Shown piece after piece: positions 20,951-31,289 of a stretch of DNA of 64,000 nucleotides (its first letter is position 1; every line of letters starts with the position of its first letter). The stretch comes from Skeletonema tropicum. Its lineage: Eukaryota; Bacillariophyta; Thalassiosirophyceae; Thalassiosirales; Thalassiosiraceae. Where the stretch lies: the NCBI GenBank assembly GCA_037178625.1, contig CM074140.1:1736001-1800000 (forward strand), read 5' to 3'. The notes under the pieces were generated by a model. The model saw only the letters and a program-made list of their open reading frames with translations. It did no database searches and was not told the DNA's origin. A program made the translations under genes and the position numbers.

Positions 20951-22111
20951 TTACGTCCGCCATTCCAAACTAGCATCTTCTCTCTCTTCCTCCCACCAAG
21001 TTGTCGTCTTATACCCAGTCCTCAAGAAACCAAACAATGCACCCTCTTCTTCCTTCTTGGCAATTGCACCTTCTTCTCTCAACGCATCGGTCAATTGTTC
21101 CTTGAATTCACCGAGAGCTGGTCGCAAATCATTCCCCACCACCTTTCTATACCGTCCTGTGCCCGTATCCAACAACGTTTGGAAGTGACCAGGATACGAT
21201 CGGAAGATACATCCCTGAAAATTGATTATGAATGGAGGTTGACTCACTGATCGACTGTATTGCCTCGTACGGAGGTAATACACGGGCTTGACACGAGAAA
21301 GGAATCGATCTTGAAAATCTTTCCCGGGAAAGGCAGGTGCACCTAAATCACCACGCAATACGTCCAATTTCAAATTGTAAAATACAATCACTGGTTCCTT
21401 CTTCGTTCCTTCTTCTTCTTCTTCAGGGGTTTTAAGTTGTTCGTACAATTCTTCCACATCGGGCAATTCTTGTGCAGACGCAACAACAATAATGTACATA
21501 CCCACACCATCAATAGGCTTGACTGTCCCACCAGACCCACGTCCCATCAACCCAATCAACAAATTCTCCGGTTTGAAAATACGATTATCTCCCTCCTCAC
21601 CCCTTCGTAAACTTGTCAGCCGTACTCCCGGATATGGCGTGGAGTCCAACTTTAAATCCTCGAGCATGATGTTACACTCACTTTCATCTGGGAGCATTAC
21701 CGCCACATCGCCTTCAATTTCATCGGTGCTTACAAAGCTACGTGCAAAGTCGAGTGCCAAATTGACATTGGCCTTGGCAACATCATAGGCACTAACGTCG
21801 TCCATTTCAAGTACTTGGGCCGGGAGTGGTGGGAATTCCACCTCCAGAAGAGTTTTCCCATCGTTGATTGCAGCCGTGGCGGCACGGACGGACGCACGTT
21901 GAAGTTCGAAGAAGGATGCGGGGGGTGGTTCGTTATTCGCGGCAGATTTGATTTCTTCGGGTGTTGCTCCGCCCGAGGCTGTGGGGGTGGGTATGTTCAT
22001 GGAGAGGTTGGTTGAGAACTTGCTGTTGCTGGTTGAAGATGATGGTGATGTGAAGGCATGGCTGTTGGATAGGGACAGCGCCAGTGCCAGTGCTGTTATT
22101 GAGAGCTTCAT
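20951..22111 (-). CDS. Plastid-targeted DUF1995 protein (LPA3-like)
   Basis: The protein has 386 residues. The N-terminus has a signal peptide (LSITALALALSLSNSHA) followed by FTSPSSST; the Ala-Phe junction and Ser/Thr-rich stretch fit the bipartite presequence that takes proteins into complex plastids of diatoms. The body fits DUF1995: ASVRAATAAINDGKTLLEVEFPPLP near the start, a central Rossmann-like half (DVAVMLPDE, YIIVVASAQELPDVEELY, PVIVFYNLKLDVLRGDLG) and a C-terminal YYLRTRQYSR/CIFRSYPGHFQTLL block. Members of this family in plants include a factor for photosystem II assembly. The exact role here is inferred from family membership only. Confidence 0.88.
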   Translation of the reverse strand: MKLSITALALALSLSNSHAFTSPSSSTSNSKFSTNLSMNIPTPTASGGATPEEIKSAANNEPPPASFFELQRASVRAATAAINDGKTLLEVEFPPLPAQVLEMDDVSAYDVAKANVNLALDFARSFVSTDEIEGDVAVMLPDESECNIMLEDLKLDSTPYPGVRLTSLRRGEEGDNRIFKPENLLIGLMGRGSGGTVKPIDGVGMYIIVVASAQELPDVEELYEQLKTPEEEEEGTKKEPVIVFYNLKLDVLRGDLGAPAFPGKDFQDRFLSRVKPVYYLRTRQYSRSVSQPPFIINFQGCIFRSYPGHFQTLLDTGTGRYRKVVGNDLRPALGEFKEQLTDALREEGAIAKKEEEGALFGFLRTGYKTTTWWEEEREDASLEWRT

Positions 22112-22382
22112 GGGTGTATTGGTGTGACTTTTAGTTGAGATGTGTTGTGGCTGTGTTGAGGCGGTAGGTTGCAGTAGATCGGCGTGAGTATGCTACTGCA
22201 AGCAGTGAGTCACATGCCACGTTGCACACGAGTTGTTTTTTTTTGCAAAAAAGTGACGAAGCGCGCCAAAAAGGTGGCGGGAAATGAAAATGGGAAACTC
22301 AAAATCCAATAAAATCCAAATTCCGCCGGGCCGCCGAAGCGAAACAGCAGCCATACACCAAAGCAGAAGATAGACAGTGGAT

Positions 22383-22643
22383 ATGCTACTACCATTCCTC
22401 AAACGATTTGGCAAGGCAGCAATAGCAATTGAACTCTCCGCCGCTGCAGGTCTCTACTACATATTTCACGAAATCAACACGGGTGGTCCAGAAACAAGAC
22501 GCAAGTGGGATCAGCGGGTACCGTGTTTGATTGACGCATTTTATCAAGCCACTGGTGACGAACGTGTGATTGAGCATCGCAAGAACCACCACGACGGTAC
22601 GAATACTAATAGTGTGGAAAACGGTAGTAGTAGCAAGCAGTAG
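22383..22643 (+). CDS. Small single-helix protein resembling CEBPZOS
   Basis: The ATG at 22383 starts an 86-residue protein. A short basic segment (FLKRFGKAA) leads into a hydrophobic helix (IAIELSAAAGLYYIF). It continues HEINTGGPETRRKWDQRVPCLIDAFYQ and has a hydrophilic, His/Asn-rich end. Spacing and pattern resemble the small eukaryotic mitochondrial protein CEBPZOS (KxFK-helix-yfLF, then a RxxxxKxPxxLxxfY block), recognised from memory and not aligned. It lies only 18 bp upstream of TAP42 on the same strand, so it is either a separate small gene with very compact spacing or an upstream frame on the TAP42 transcript. Confidence 0.55.
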   Translation: MLLPFLKRFGKAAIAIELSAAAGLYYIFHEINTGGPETRRKWDQRVPCLIDAFYQATGDERVIEHRKNHHDGTNTNSVENGSSSKQ

Positions 22644-22661
22644 GATTGAAATATAAGTAGG

Positions 22662-24023
22662 ATGTCCAATACTACAGATTCAATGACGTTATCCAAAACT
22701 TTGGCAGTGGCAATTCACTTGCTAGATAATGGTGGTGACGATGTCACACCACCGCCACCACAATCGAATACTACCGACAAGGAAACAGACGATAACAACA
22801 ACAATAATAATACCCAAACACCCATAGAAAAATCAATCGATATTCTGACCAAATTACAAACACGAATATCGCGAGCAGGCACACTTTCCAACAATGATGT
22901 TCTCGATGATGTGGCGACATCCTCACTCGAATTGATTCCTGTAGAGTATCACTTGGGACGGGCATTTTTAATGTTGCCCACCTATCAATTAGGCAGCGGC
23001 AACAATACTAACAACGGCACAACAAGCCCATCTATCCTTCGAAAATCCAATATTACTCGAGCAACGGAGTATTTCCACGCATATCTAAAAAAGGTCGATC
23101 AATTAGACCTACTGAATGAAGCTACCACCAAAGAATACCATACATTATTAGACATGGAAGACATCCTCCATGACGGTGATGATGATGCCATTACTACTAC
23201 CAAGTCCAGACGACCAATCACCACCACTCGAATGAATCAATCCCAAATTCGTGAAATGAAAATACAACGCTTCCAACGGAAAAAGGCGGCATCTCAAACA
23301 CAAGCCAAATTACAGTCATTACTACAACGCAGATCACGTCTTGGATTGACAGACGAAGAGGAAATGGAGGGTCATGACTTGGAATCTCTCTCACGAACAT
23401 TGCATATGGAAACATTGAAACTGTATGCAGAGGAATGTTTGGAGGAGATACAATCTTGTCACAGTGAGTTGGAAATGTTGGAGATGGCAATTCAAATGGA
23501 ACGTGGACGGATGATGAGTCAAGATCCACGAATGATGAATTATTCGGATCCACACCATTCTAGAGGCACTGCTACTTCTGCTGCTGCTGCGGATGGCAGA
23601 GTATCCTCAAATCAACCACCACCACTCCAAATGACCCAAATTACACAACATCCACTCACCGGTCAACTACAGATGCAAACACAACAAGTCATGAATGGAC
23701 AATTAAAACCAATTATGCAACGACAAGAACTCACCAATCAAGTCTTCCGACCCGGATGGAATCAACCCACCATGTCCTTGGCCGAATTAGCCGAGAGGGA
23801 ACGTGCCGATGCCATCCAACGTGCCGAGCAGCAACAGGTAGCCGAGGCGGAGGCCAAGTTCCGACCACGACGATATGATCAATTGGTACGGGATGGGATG
23901 GAAGATGATGATAAGTTGGTGGAGGCTAGTGCCAAGTTGGATAGGGAGTGGGATGATTGGAAGGAGGAGAATCCGAGGGGGAGTGGGAATAAGATGAGTG
24001 AGCGTGGGGATCGAAATTTCTAG
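22662..24023 (+). CDS. TAP42/IGBP1 (alpha4) phosphatase 2A-associated protein
   Basis: The protein has 453 residues from ATG 22662. The N-terminal helical part contains VEYHLGRAFLMLPT, YFHAYLKKVDQLDLL and, after a basic linker, KIQRFQRKKAAS. The C-terminal signature is strong: NQVFRPGWNQPTMSLAELAE, then EAEAKFRPRRYDQLVRDGMEDDDKLVEASAKLDREWDDWKEENPRG-SGNKMSERGDRNF. TAP42 and alpha4 bind catalytic subunits of PP2A-type phosphatases in TOR signalling. Asn and Thr tracts enlarge the loops between helices. The family assignment is firm because the order and content of the C-terminal blocks are characteristic. Confidence 0.93.
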   Translation: MSNTTDSMTLSKTLAVAIHLLDNGGDDVTPPPPQSNTTDKETDDNNNNNNTQTPIEKSIDILTKLQTRISRAGTLSNNDVLDDVATSSLELIPVEYHLGRAFLMLPTYQLGSGNNTNNGTTSPSILRKSNITRATEYFHAYLKKVDQLDLLNEATTKEYHTLLDMEDILHDGDDDAITTTKSRRPITTTRMNQSQIREMKIQRFQRKKAASQTQAKLQSLLQRRSRLGLTDEEEMEGHDLESLSRTLHMETLKLYAEECLEEIQSCHSELEMLEMAIQMERGRMMSQDPRMMNYSDPHHSRGTATSAAAADGRVSSNQPPPLQMTQITQHPLTGQLQMQTQQVMNGQLKPIMQRQELTNQVFRPGWNQPTMSLAELAERERADAIQRAEQQQVAEAEAKFRPRRYDQLVRDGMEDDDKLVEASAKLDREWDDWKEENPRGSGNKMSERGDRNF

Positions 24024-24211
24024 AGTAGAGATTATTTGTCATGATGCGCGCGCGCATGCGAACTAAGCTTGACCTACCCATGACTGGGACTCGGGACTAA
24101 GTAGGGGAGTTCTCATCCTGACAGCACCTTCAAAGGCAGCATGTAGTGGTGTCATTGTCTCCATGAAATCAGCTGCAGCATACTTAGCAACATAATAACA
24201 ACAATCGAAGC

Positions 24212-25171
24212 ATGCGAGAGCATTATCCTCAAAACTTTACCTTAAAAGTCAAATCAAACATAGCTGTCGCTGGCACCACACTCTCAGGATTTTGTACGGG
24301 CCCATTAGATGCTGGGGCGAGTTTGTATTTCATTGGAACAGAATGTACCAAAGTCGTTTATACTAGCTCGAGTAGTGGCAGTATTGGCTATCCAAGGGAG
24401 TCATACTCAACAGCGAACATTGTGAGATCATTTATAAGACTCGACAACTCGAGACTCTCTTCAGTTGCGTCATTTGAATTTCATATACCTGATCAACTTC
24501 CATCGAGCTTCTTTCACAAAGATGGGAATGGTAGCTATTGCTGTGTTAGTTATGATTTGCAGCTGCAGCTTGGAAGAGAAGTCGTTGAAGTGATTCCAAT
24601 TCAAATCTTATCCAAACCTTCTTGCAATCTCACACCTTTGTCGTACGTGGAGGATCGTGTACGAAGGAGAATTATGCTCGGGTATTGCATTCCAAAGGGC
24701 AGCATTGAAACATCTGTCAAAGTCGACAATACTAGATTGAGCACTGGAGAAACAATACGTATCTTTGTTGAACTTGTTAATAATTCTTCAGTTGAGATCA
24801 AGTGGATTTCTTGCCAGCTCCTTGAACAAATCGATTGGCATAGTTGTGAGCACTACACTTCGGATATTAAGATTGTCGCTTCTCAAAAGATTTCTGGCTT
24901 GACAGGAATGAAATGCAATACAATGACGAAACAAGCGAAGGTCAACGCAATCTGTTCTAGTAGCAGTGATTGTAAGTCCATTAACTCCATCATCAGCTTT
25001 GAAGCAATTCTTCGGGTCCCTGACTACACTCTGCACACGTCCACTGGCGTTAATTACGAGATCAAGCACAATTTGAGCATCGTTGCTCGGACTAAATGCG
25101 GATTGACAAATGTCAACATTCGAGTCCCTGCTCAAATCACGTCACCTCGAAAAAACAATTTGATAAGATGA
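24212..25171 (+). CDS. Alpha-arrestin-like protein
   Basis: The protein has 319 residues from ATG 24212. The N-terminal lobe shows FTLKVKSNIAVAG, SFEFHIPDQLPSSF, and CCVSYDLQLQLGR leading to EVIPIQIL, the usual end of the arrestin N domain. The C lobe follows with SIETSVKVDNTRLSTGETIRIFVELVNNSSVEIKWISCQLLEQIDW and later FEAILRVPDYTLHTSTGVNYEIKHNLSIVA. These are typical of ARRDC/alpha-arrestins, adaptors in trafficking and ubiquitination of membrane proteins. No PPxY motif for HECT ligases is visible, and the C-terminal tail is very short, so a partner-binding tail appears to be missing. Confidence 0.85.
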   Translation: MREHYPQNFTLKVKSNIAVAGTTLSGFCTGPLDAGASLYFIGTECTKVVYTSSSSGSIGYPRESYSTANIVRSFIRLDNSRLSSVASFEFHIPDQLPSSFFHKDGNGSYCCVSYDLQLQLGREVVEVIPIQILSKPSCNLTPLSYVEDRVRRRIMLGYCIPKGSIETSVKVDNTRLSTGETIRIFVELVNNSSVEIKWISCQLLEQIDWHSCEHYTSDIKIVASQKISGLTGMKCNTMTKQAKVNAICSSSSDCKSINSIISFEAILRVPDYTLHTSTGVNYEIKHNLSIVARTKCGLTNVNIRVPAQITSPRKNNLIR

Positions 25172-25355
25172 CAGCGGTGCGTGGAGATAGGAAGGTGCTA
25201 AATGTGATATTTGTGTGTAGATAAGTAATGAAGTAAAAGATTTCTATATTCTTAAGTATGTCTTTGATGCAGCAACTCTATATTCGACAATGTGCACAAA
25301 AAGAGATAGGCGTAGGCTTACTCCAAAGGAAGGGATGTTTGCAATATGACACACA

Positions 25356-28300
25356 CTATCTAGAGCTTGTTCTAGCAAGATAGGTACTAAGAGAACCGAT
25401 TGATTCGTCTTCTGGATATTGTTTCCTGTCTTTGTTTTTGTTTCCATTCCGTGGGATAAGATCTTCGAGATCATCGTCACTGATATTAAGATCAGGGTTC
25501 ACTCGATTACGTCTCGTGACATGCCTTCTTGTGCTACTTTTCCTCGAATCCCTAGAGTATGGCGTCTTCTCTTTCACCGAAACGCGTCTCTTTCTGACCA
25601 GATCATAAATATAGATAGCTCCTGCTAGCATTACTAGCAATACAAAAGGAAATATTCCATCAAAACTTCTCTCCCTACCCGTAAAAGGTGTCCCTTTGAT
25701 GTCAGTTTTTATTGTCCAAGAAGTGACGACATGACTCTGTTCAGCTAAATTTGAACCTGCTTCAAATATAGAGGCAAAAGCTGAGACATGATTGCCTTGG
25801 CCAATCTGTTGGTTTAAATCTTTCCTCATCGCATTTACGAGGGCCACGACGAAATTTGCTCTGCTTAGTTCCTTGTGGACTTGAAGCGCGGTATCAGCCA
25901 ATGGTCGCAAATCACTGTCCTTGCATGTTGCAACGCGTGGTGCGCCTTTGCGCTCTTCATATTGCGGTACCGCTGCATTAAAATTAAAGATCGATGCTTC
26001 CACAACAAATTGCATTCCTAGTTCCTCATCCCCTCCTTCGACTGCAGGTTCGCCGAGCATTGTATCATCACTGGCTCGCCAAGGTCTAGCACTCAGCACG
26101 TTTACATCGCCAGGCCCGAAAAGTTGCTCATGCGATTTTCTCTTCCAATTTACAGCTGCAGCAAAAGCATCGGCAAAAAGCTCTTCTGCTTGCTTGTTCC
26201 ATTTCGAAGCAACGACTCCTCTCATTTTGAGAATCGCATGGACAACAAAAGGAACGCGACAAGGGTCAGATCTACCGCATGCCTGCACGTGGCAGGGTCT
26301 TGTGAATTCAAGTGCCTTCTCTTCGTGACACTTTCCATCATTCATTAGAACAGAATTTATCCTTGTCTGCGAGCAAGTATAATCACAAGCAGACCATGTG
26401 CCACCACCACAACTACCAGCATTATTTCCTGGAGCAGGTTCATTACCCGCTGATCCAAGAGCTACAGCGTTGGCACAAGTGATGACACAGTCTCGGACTT
26501 CCCTGCATATTCCACGACCATCACACTGCACATCCATCTTTCCTCCACCGTTGGCTTTGTTCTCTGATGCAGACACTTGCTCGCACGTCAAACCTTGATA
26601 AAGTCCAGGCGATTGTACAATACGAGTCCAGACTTCAACACCCTTATTCGCCTTATTAGCATTCCTGTTATTGTTACAACTCGACAGGTCAGCCGAGTCG
26701 CTGCACGAGATGGTCAAACTCGGTGCCCCAAGTTGACAGTCTGCACCGTTATCTGCAGATTGAGCTGTATCCTTTTGATATTCACACGAGCTCTCAGCGA
26801 AACCAATACGCTTATTTTCCCAATCAAACAAAACATTGTGACCCTGCATCGCATTGGAACCAATGACCCCTCCTTGGCTTTCAGTAAAATATATCCGAGG
26901 AGTGTAGGTTCCCTTAGAGGGACTGTATTCCATGTAGTGCGTCGCCGGGATAGCTAAAATGACGTCCTGCGGAGAAGTCGGATCAAGATTAGCTGCCAAA
27001 CCAATGACCGAGTCGAAATGCCCAGATGAGGGATCTGGACTATCCTCGTAAGCAGTTAGCTGTACAAGGACTGTAGGCAAAAGGAGTAGATCCTTCTTTG
27101 ACATTCTCAAAGGCGCATTAGAGTAGGCTACACCAGTCACTTTCCGCCAAACTTCATCAAATGGCTCAGCAACAGACTTGTGGAGGTACGTATCAGTTGT
27201 GCCCGAGTCGATAATGACCCCCTTCCCACTGTTCATTTGATAGAGGTCCACAAGTACTTTTTGTGTGACTTGGTGTCTCCCGTCTGCTTTAGCACTCTGT
27301 CCTCCCTTTTCACGAATGTAAATATTCTTTACAAAGCAAGTGAACCAGCCGCTCTTGGCTACATTCCTTGCATAGACCATAGGACTCGTATCAGATCTCA
27401 TATCTATTCCACCAAACGTTAATCTTCCAGCCTCGACTCCCTGTTTACTCACGTGTAATTCCCTCCTAACACATAATGAGAACATGTTATGCTCAATTTT
27501 ACCTTGTTCATACAAGACTTGTGGGAGTGTGGCAGGATGAGCTGACATACCCATAATTCCGTCTGCCAGTTGAGTGACAAAAAGACCAGTTTCTTTCGTC
27601 TGACAACCGAATAGAAAGTCAGCGACTTTGAAATAGAAGAAAAGATGCAATAGAGTGAGTGCAAAAGTCGAGATATATCTGCACAACCACGTCTCCAATT
27701 GAGATTCTCACCATAACTACCACTTGAATCAATTGCACCAGTAAGCTGCTTCCCTCCAACAAACAACTTATCTACTGCTTGGAACGCTTCCCACGAGCTA
27801 CCTTCCGTATATGTTTGCGTCAAGATACATTTTCCGACAATACATTCTGTACCAGCCGGGCATTTGTCCTCCGGTTCTTTGCGTGCCTTCTTGCAAGTCA
27901 ATGGTCGGAACGTCGAACTAGCATCTTGATCAAAGTACTTGTCGGTATGGTGCTCTTCCCCACAGCCCTTACACCCCTTGCAAGGAAATGCGGTGAAATG
28001 AGAGCCGGTATCAATAATGACTGACTTTCGTTGGGGCGGTGTCCCTACCCAAATTGTTGCGTAATGTGTCCCATACCCTTGATGAAGTGGTGACGTTTGA
28101 TACGAATTGAATAGCCCACCTTTTCTCTTTGTAGTAACAGTTTTTTGAAGTGATCTACTTCTTTGCAAATTTGTTGATGTACCGATTGAATCCGAAAGTG
28201 GCGTGAAACGAGCCAGTATCTCTCCACGTATTCGTTCATGCGATGACTGTTCGATATAATCCCTCAGCACCAGTTCCTCAAGTCCACTATTGCTATCAGT

Positions 28301-29092
28301 GGCATTCAAGAATTCGACGAGAAAGTGTTTGTTACTAAACAAGCTAGTATATGATTGTTCCTGCTCCATCACGCCCTCTAATGGGCATAATCTTCGGGTA
28401 GTTGCAAACACGCTGGTACTGAATGAGTGGTCCGATTCAATTGTGTATGGCCCAAAGTATCGATTGCAACCTGTACTCCCGGTAATTTTATTGTTGTCAA
28501 ATTCAAGAGTAATAGGATTGTTGATGAGTGGAGGTTGTAGTTGTGATGTATTTGTATATTTGTCAAGAGCTACAAATTCAGAAACCTGCCATTTTGTTCC
28601 ATTTAGAGATGACACTGAGCTCGAAGATATTGTTGTGGAAGCTGATATATTCGTGTCCGACAACACTGCATGCTGCTCCTGCTGTAAAGCTCGTTCGTAT
28701 CTACTAAATTGCCTATATCTTTCATTGTACTCTTGGACCGCGACATTATGTTGCTGTAATGATTGTTTCAGCCGCCTTCTATACTCATCGTTATCAGCAT
28801 CGTCGTCTGAGATTATTATGTCCATTGGAAAGTTGAAAAATGGTGCATAACTAGCACTGGTTCCTTCAATATGCTCTATTGCTTGTTGCAAATGATCTTC
28901 TATTAATTGTCGATGAACTTGCCGCAAGCCTCTATTGTTGTTGTTATTGTCAATGTGATCGAGTTGCTCATCTAGCCACTGGATATATGGGATTGAGGGG
29001 TGCATGTCTATTTGAATGAAGTCATCTGTAGCGCCCAGCACTGAGGCCGGTAAAGTAAGAACCAGCAGCAGGAGAAACCTTGCGAGGGTCAT
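25356..29092 (-). CDS. META-domain plus pepsin-type aspartyl protease, membrane-anchored, two exons
   Basis: Exon 1 is 29092-27712 and exon 2 is 27625-25356; the 86-bp intron (GTGAGA ... CAAAG) joins GSY to VADFLFGC in frame, giving 1216 residues. The order is: signal peptide (1-20), a helical region of about 140 residues, a META domain (about 162-298: SSLNGTKW, GSTGCNRYFGPY, FATTRRLC), and a basic linker. The pepsin domain has catalytic Asp361 in IDTGS and Asp600 in IDSGTT, with the family block ADGIMGM. A Cys-rich, thrombospondin-like part (GGTWSACDYTCSQT) follows, then a transmembrane helix near 1114-1134 (LLVMLAGAIYIY) and a basic/acidic tail. Both catalytic aspartates are present. I chose ATG 29092 because the signal peptide begins there. 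Confidence 0.9.
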
Positions 29093-29296
29093 CGTGAACT
29101 TCTGTAGCGAAAATCTATTTTGAATTATAAGGTCTTGAACCGTTGCGTCCACGTCAATTATTTTGAGTTAATGAATGCTTTCATAACACCATGTATGTCA
29201 CCATTACAAGCGATTAAACGACAGAGCGAGCATGTAGCATACCCACAACACACACAATGCATTGGTGTTGGTCATCTTCATTCTCTTCTATTTCTA

Positions 29297-29565
29297 CTAG
29301 CCTCGCTGACGCTCGTCTAGCCGCTGCGCGGGTTTCCTAAATAACCCCCCTGAACAATCAAATCTAAGCCAATTCAAAGAAAGAGTCAATCGAAAATTCT
29401 AAAAACGGGGGGGGCAAGGGGTCAAATCAAGCCAATCAAAGAAAGAGTCGATCGAAAATGCCCGTGAAGGCCAAAGGACACGCCAAAGGGCCCGGACAGA
29501 ACGACCGACCGACCGACCGACCGACCGACCGACCGAACGACTTAGCTCCTCTCATTATATTTAGA
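29297..29565 (-). mobile_element. Helitron-like element, copy A (internally deleted)
   Basis: This 269-bp copy on the minus strand has the same ends as the larger copies at 52829, 54530 and 59714: a TCTAAATA start at 29565 and a GC-rich end finishing CTAG at 29297. It is flanked by A on the 5' side and T on the 3' side. The CCGCGCAGCGG stem-loop sequence lies 24 bases before the CTAG end. The middle is missing: the terminal block joins directly to the C-run segment. A tetranucleotide (CCGA)n tract inside is longer than in the other copies. Confidence 0.6.
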
Positions 29566-29711
29566 TTCAGGTCTTTCAGCTTGAGAGGTCGTCGTAGGTC
29601 GTGCGGTGGAATTGGAATTGTCCTGACTGAAACCCGTCGGGTCTTTTGTGCCACAGGTGTGCCGGGAGTTTGTCATCATCCATACGTCCATGGCATGAAC
29701 CACCTCCTACT

Positions 29712-29713
<2 letters not shown>

Positions 29714-29742
<29 letters not shown>
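29714..29742. repeat. (AG)n microsatellite
   Basis: An uninterrupted GA/AG dinucleotide run of about 29 bases lies in the intergenic DNA downstream of the GLTP-fusion gene. Confidence 0.95.
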
Positions 29743-29744
<2 letters not shown>

Positions 29745-29846
29745 GACGAACTGACACCCGCCGAAGACCTCCAATACTACTTAATGAAACAGGTAACCTA
29801 TTATTGTGACGTGCAAGTATCACCACAGCACTCCACATTAACAGAT

Positions 29847-31052
29847 CTAAACCCTCCTAACATCTTCAAGATTCAACCTTGCAAAATCTTGTTCCCAGGT
29901 TCTAATGAGAGGAACCCAAGCTGTCACAAGAGACTGCAACTTTTTCACAACTTCCCTATGGACTTCTTCGTTCAATTCATCCAAAGTCACCCCTCCAAAC
30001 ATTGCAATGAAAGCCTTACGATCGGGCATTTGAGACAGAGTCGCTGGAAAGAGCTTTCTGAGTGTCCAGCCGTGGAAGGGAGATAGATGCTTTGCATAGG
30101 CTTCATAGGCAGCATCACGAGGGTGTGGTCCATCTCGATCAATCAATGATGCGTACAACTCTAATTGGAATGCAAGTGAGCGACGTATCCATAGCAGTCC
30201 CATTGCAGCCGACTGTTCTTTAAGGATATTGCCATGGTGTATTCCACTTTCACGTTCACTCTCCAGGAGTGATGAGAGAGTCTTGCCCTGTTTGGGTGAT
30301 TTTTTGAAAGGCTTTTCGGCCTTCTGAAGGTTGTTTTCCAAGTCTTTTGCTACCAATCGTAACGAGGTACCTGCGCTCTTCATGAATATCAAGTGAGCTT
30401 TACAAGCTTCAATAAGTTGGGCAGTATAGACCTCATCCCCCTTTAAACACTCTGAGAAAGTTGTACACACATCATCCAATTTTGTACCTTTAAATTGACT
30501 CTTTCTAGGTACTGGTAGCTCATAGATACCAGCCTGCCATGTGGTTCCATTCAGAGATGATACTGATCTTGCATATTGGATTGTTGTTGTGGCAATTTTG
30601 ATGTCTGATGATAGAATTGCTTTCTGTATTTTCAAATCTTGTTCATATCTACCACGCTGTTTAAATTTTTCGTCATCCTCTTGGACTGCATCATGATGTT
30701 GTTGTATTGATTGCTTTAATTGCATTCTGTGTTCATCGTTATCGGTATCACCTTCTGGAGGCATTACTATGTCAATGGGGAACTCGAAAAACGGTGCATA
30801 AGTGACGCGATTTCCTTTTATATGCTCCATTGCTTGATGCAACTGTTCGTCTAGTAATCGTCGATGAACATATTGCAAGCCTTTATTGCGCAATATTTCC
30901 TCTTTATTCCCTATGCAATCGAGTTGTTGATTTAGCAACTGGATGTATGCTGTGGAAGGGTGCATTTCGATCTGAATCAGAAAGTTGCTGTTAGTGCCCA
31001 GTACTGAGGCCACTGAAAGAGATAGCAATACGAGTAGCACACGCCCACCCAT
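29847..31052 (-). CDS. Secreted fusion: helical module plus glycolipid transfer protein (GLTP) domain
   Basis: The single-exon protein has 401 residues. Residues 1-172 are paralogous to the start of the neighbouring META-aspartyl protease: signal peptide ending SVLG, QIEMHPSTAYIQ, YVHRRLLDEQLHQAMEHIKG, TYAPFFEFPIDI, and the first META strand SVSSLNGTTWQ. The META domain is then cut off, and a GLTP domain follows (about 190-385). GLTP headgroup-site residues are all visible: Asp237, Asn241 and Lys244 in KDLENNLQK, Trp288 in LLWIRRSL and His327 in SPFHGWTLRK. GLTP proteins carry glycolipids or ceramide derivatives between membranes and are usually cytosolic, so a signal peptide in front is unusual. 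Confidence 0.88.
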   Translation of the reverse strand: MGGRVLLVLLSLSVASVLGTNSNFLIQIEMHPSTAYIQLLNQQLDCIGNKEEILRNKGLQYVHRRLLDEQLHQAMEHIKGNRVTYAPFFEFPIDIVMPPEGDTDNDEHRMQLKQSIQQHHDAVQEDDEKFKQRGRYEQDLKIQKAILSSDIKIATTTIQYARSVSSLNGTTWQAGIYELPVPRKSQFKGTKLDDVCTTFSECLKGDEVYTAQLIEACKAHLIFMKSAGTSLRLVAKDLENNLQKAEKPFKKSPKQGKTLSSLLESERESGIHHGNILKEQSAAMGLLWIRRSLAFQLELYASLIDRDGPHPRDAAYEAYAKHLSPFHGWTLRKLFPATLSQMPDRKAFIAMFGGVTLDELNEEVHREVVKKLQSLVTAWVPLIRTWEQDFARLNLEDVRRV

Positions 31053-31289
31053 GACAAATTCTGAGAGGTAATCAAGTTTGAAATCGAACGAAGTGAAATG
31101 TTAAGTTCATTGTCACGCACAGTCAAGAGGAGGGGAAATATGAAGGGGCCGGCCGCATCGGCCTCGATCGCTGCACTTTCTTCAACAAAAATAGGCGGTG
31201 CAAAGTGCAAAACTGGAGAATACTAGATTCCTACGTATGTAGCTTTTCGTTGAAGCCTTTCAGCGAGCATAAAGTCGCCAATTGAATTA
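31053..31289. other. Intergenic promoter region of the GLTP fusion
   Basis: This short gap holds the upstream region of the GLTP-fusion gene. I see no TATA box or other distinct element before the satellite begins. Confidence 0.4.
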
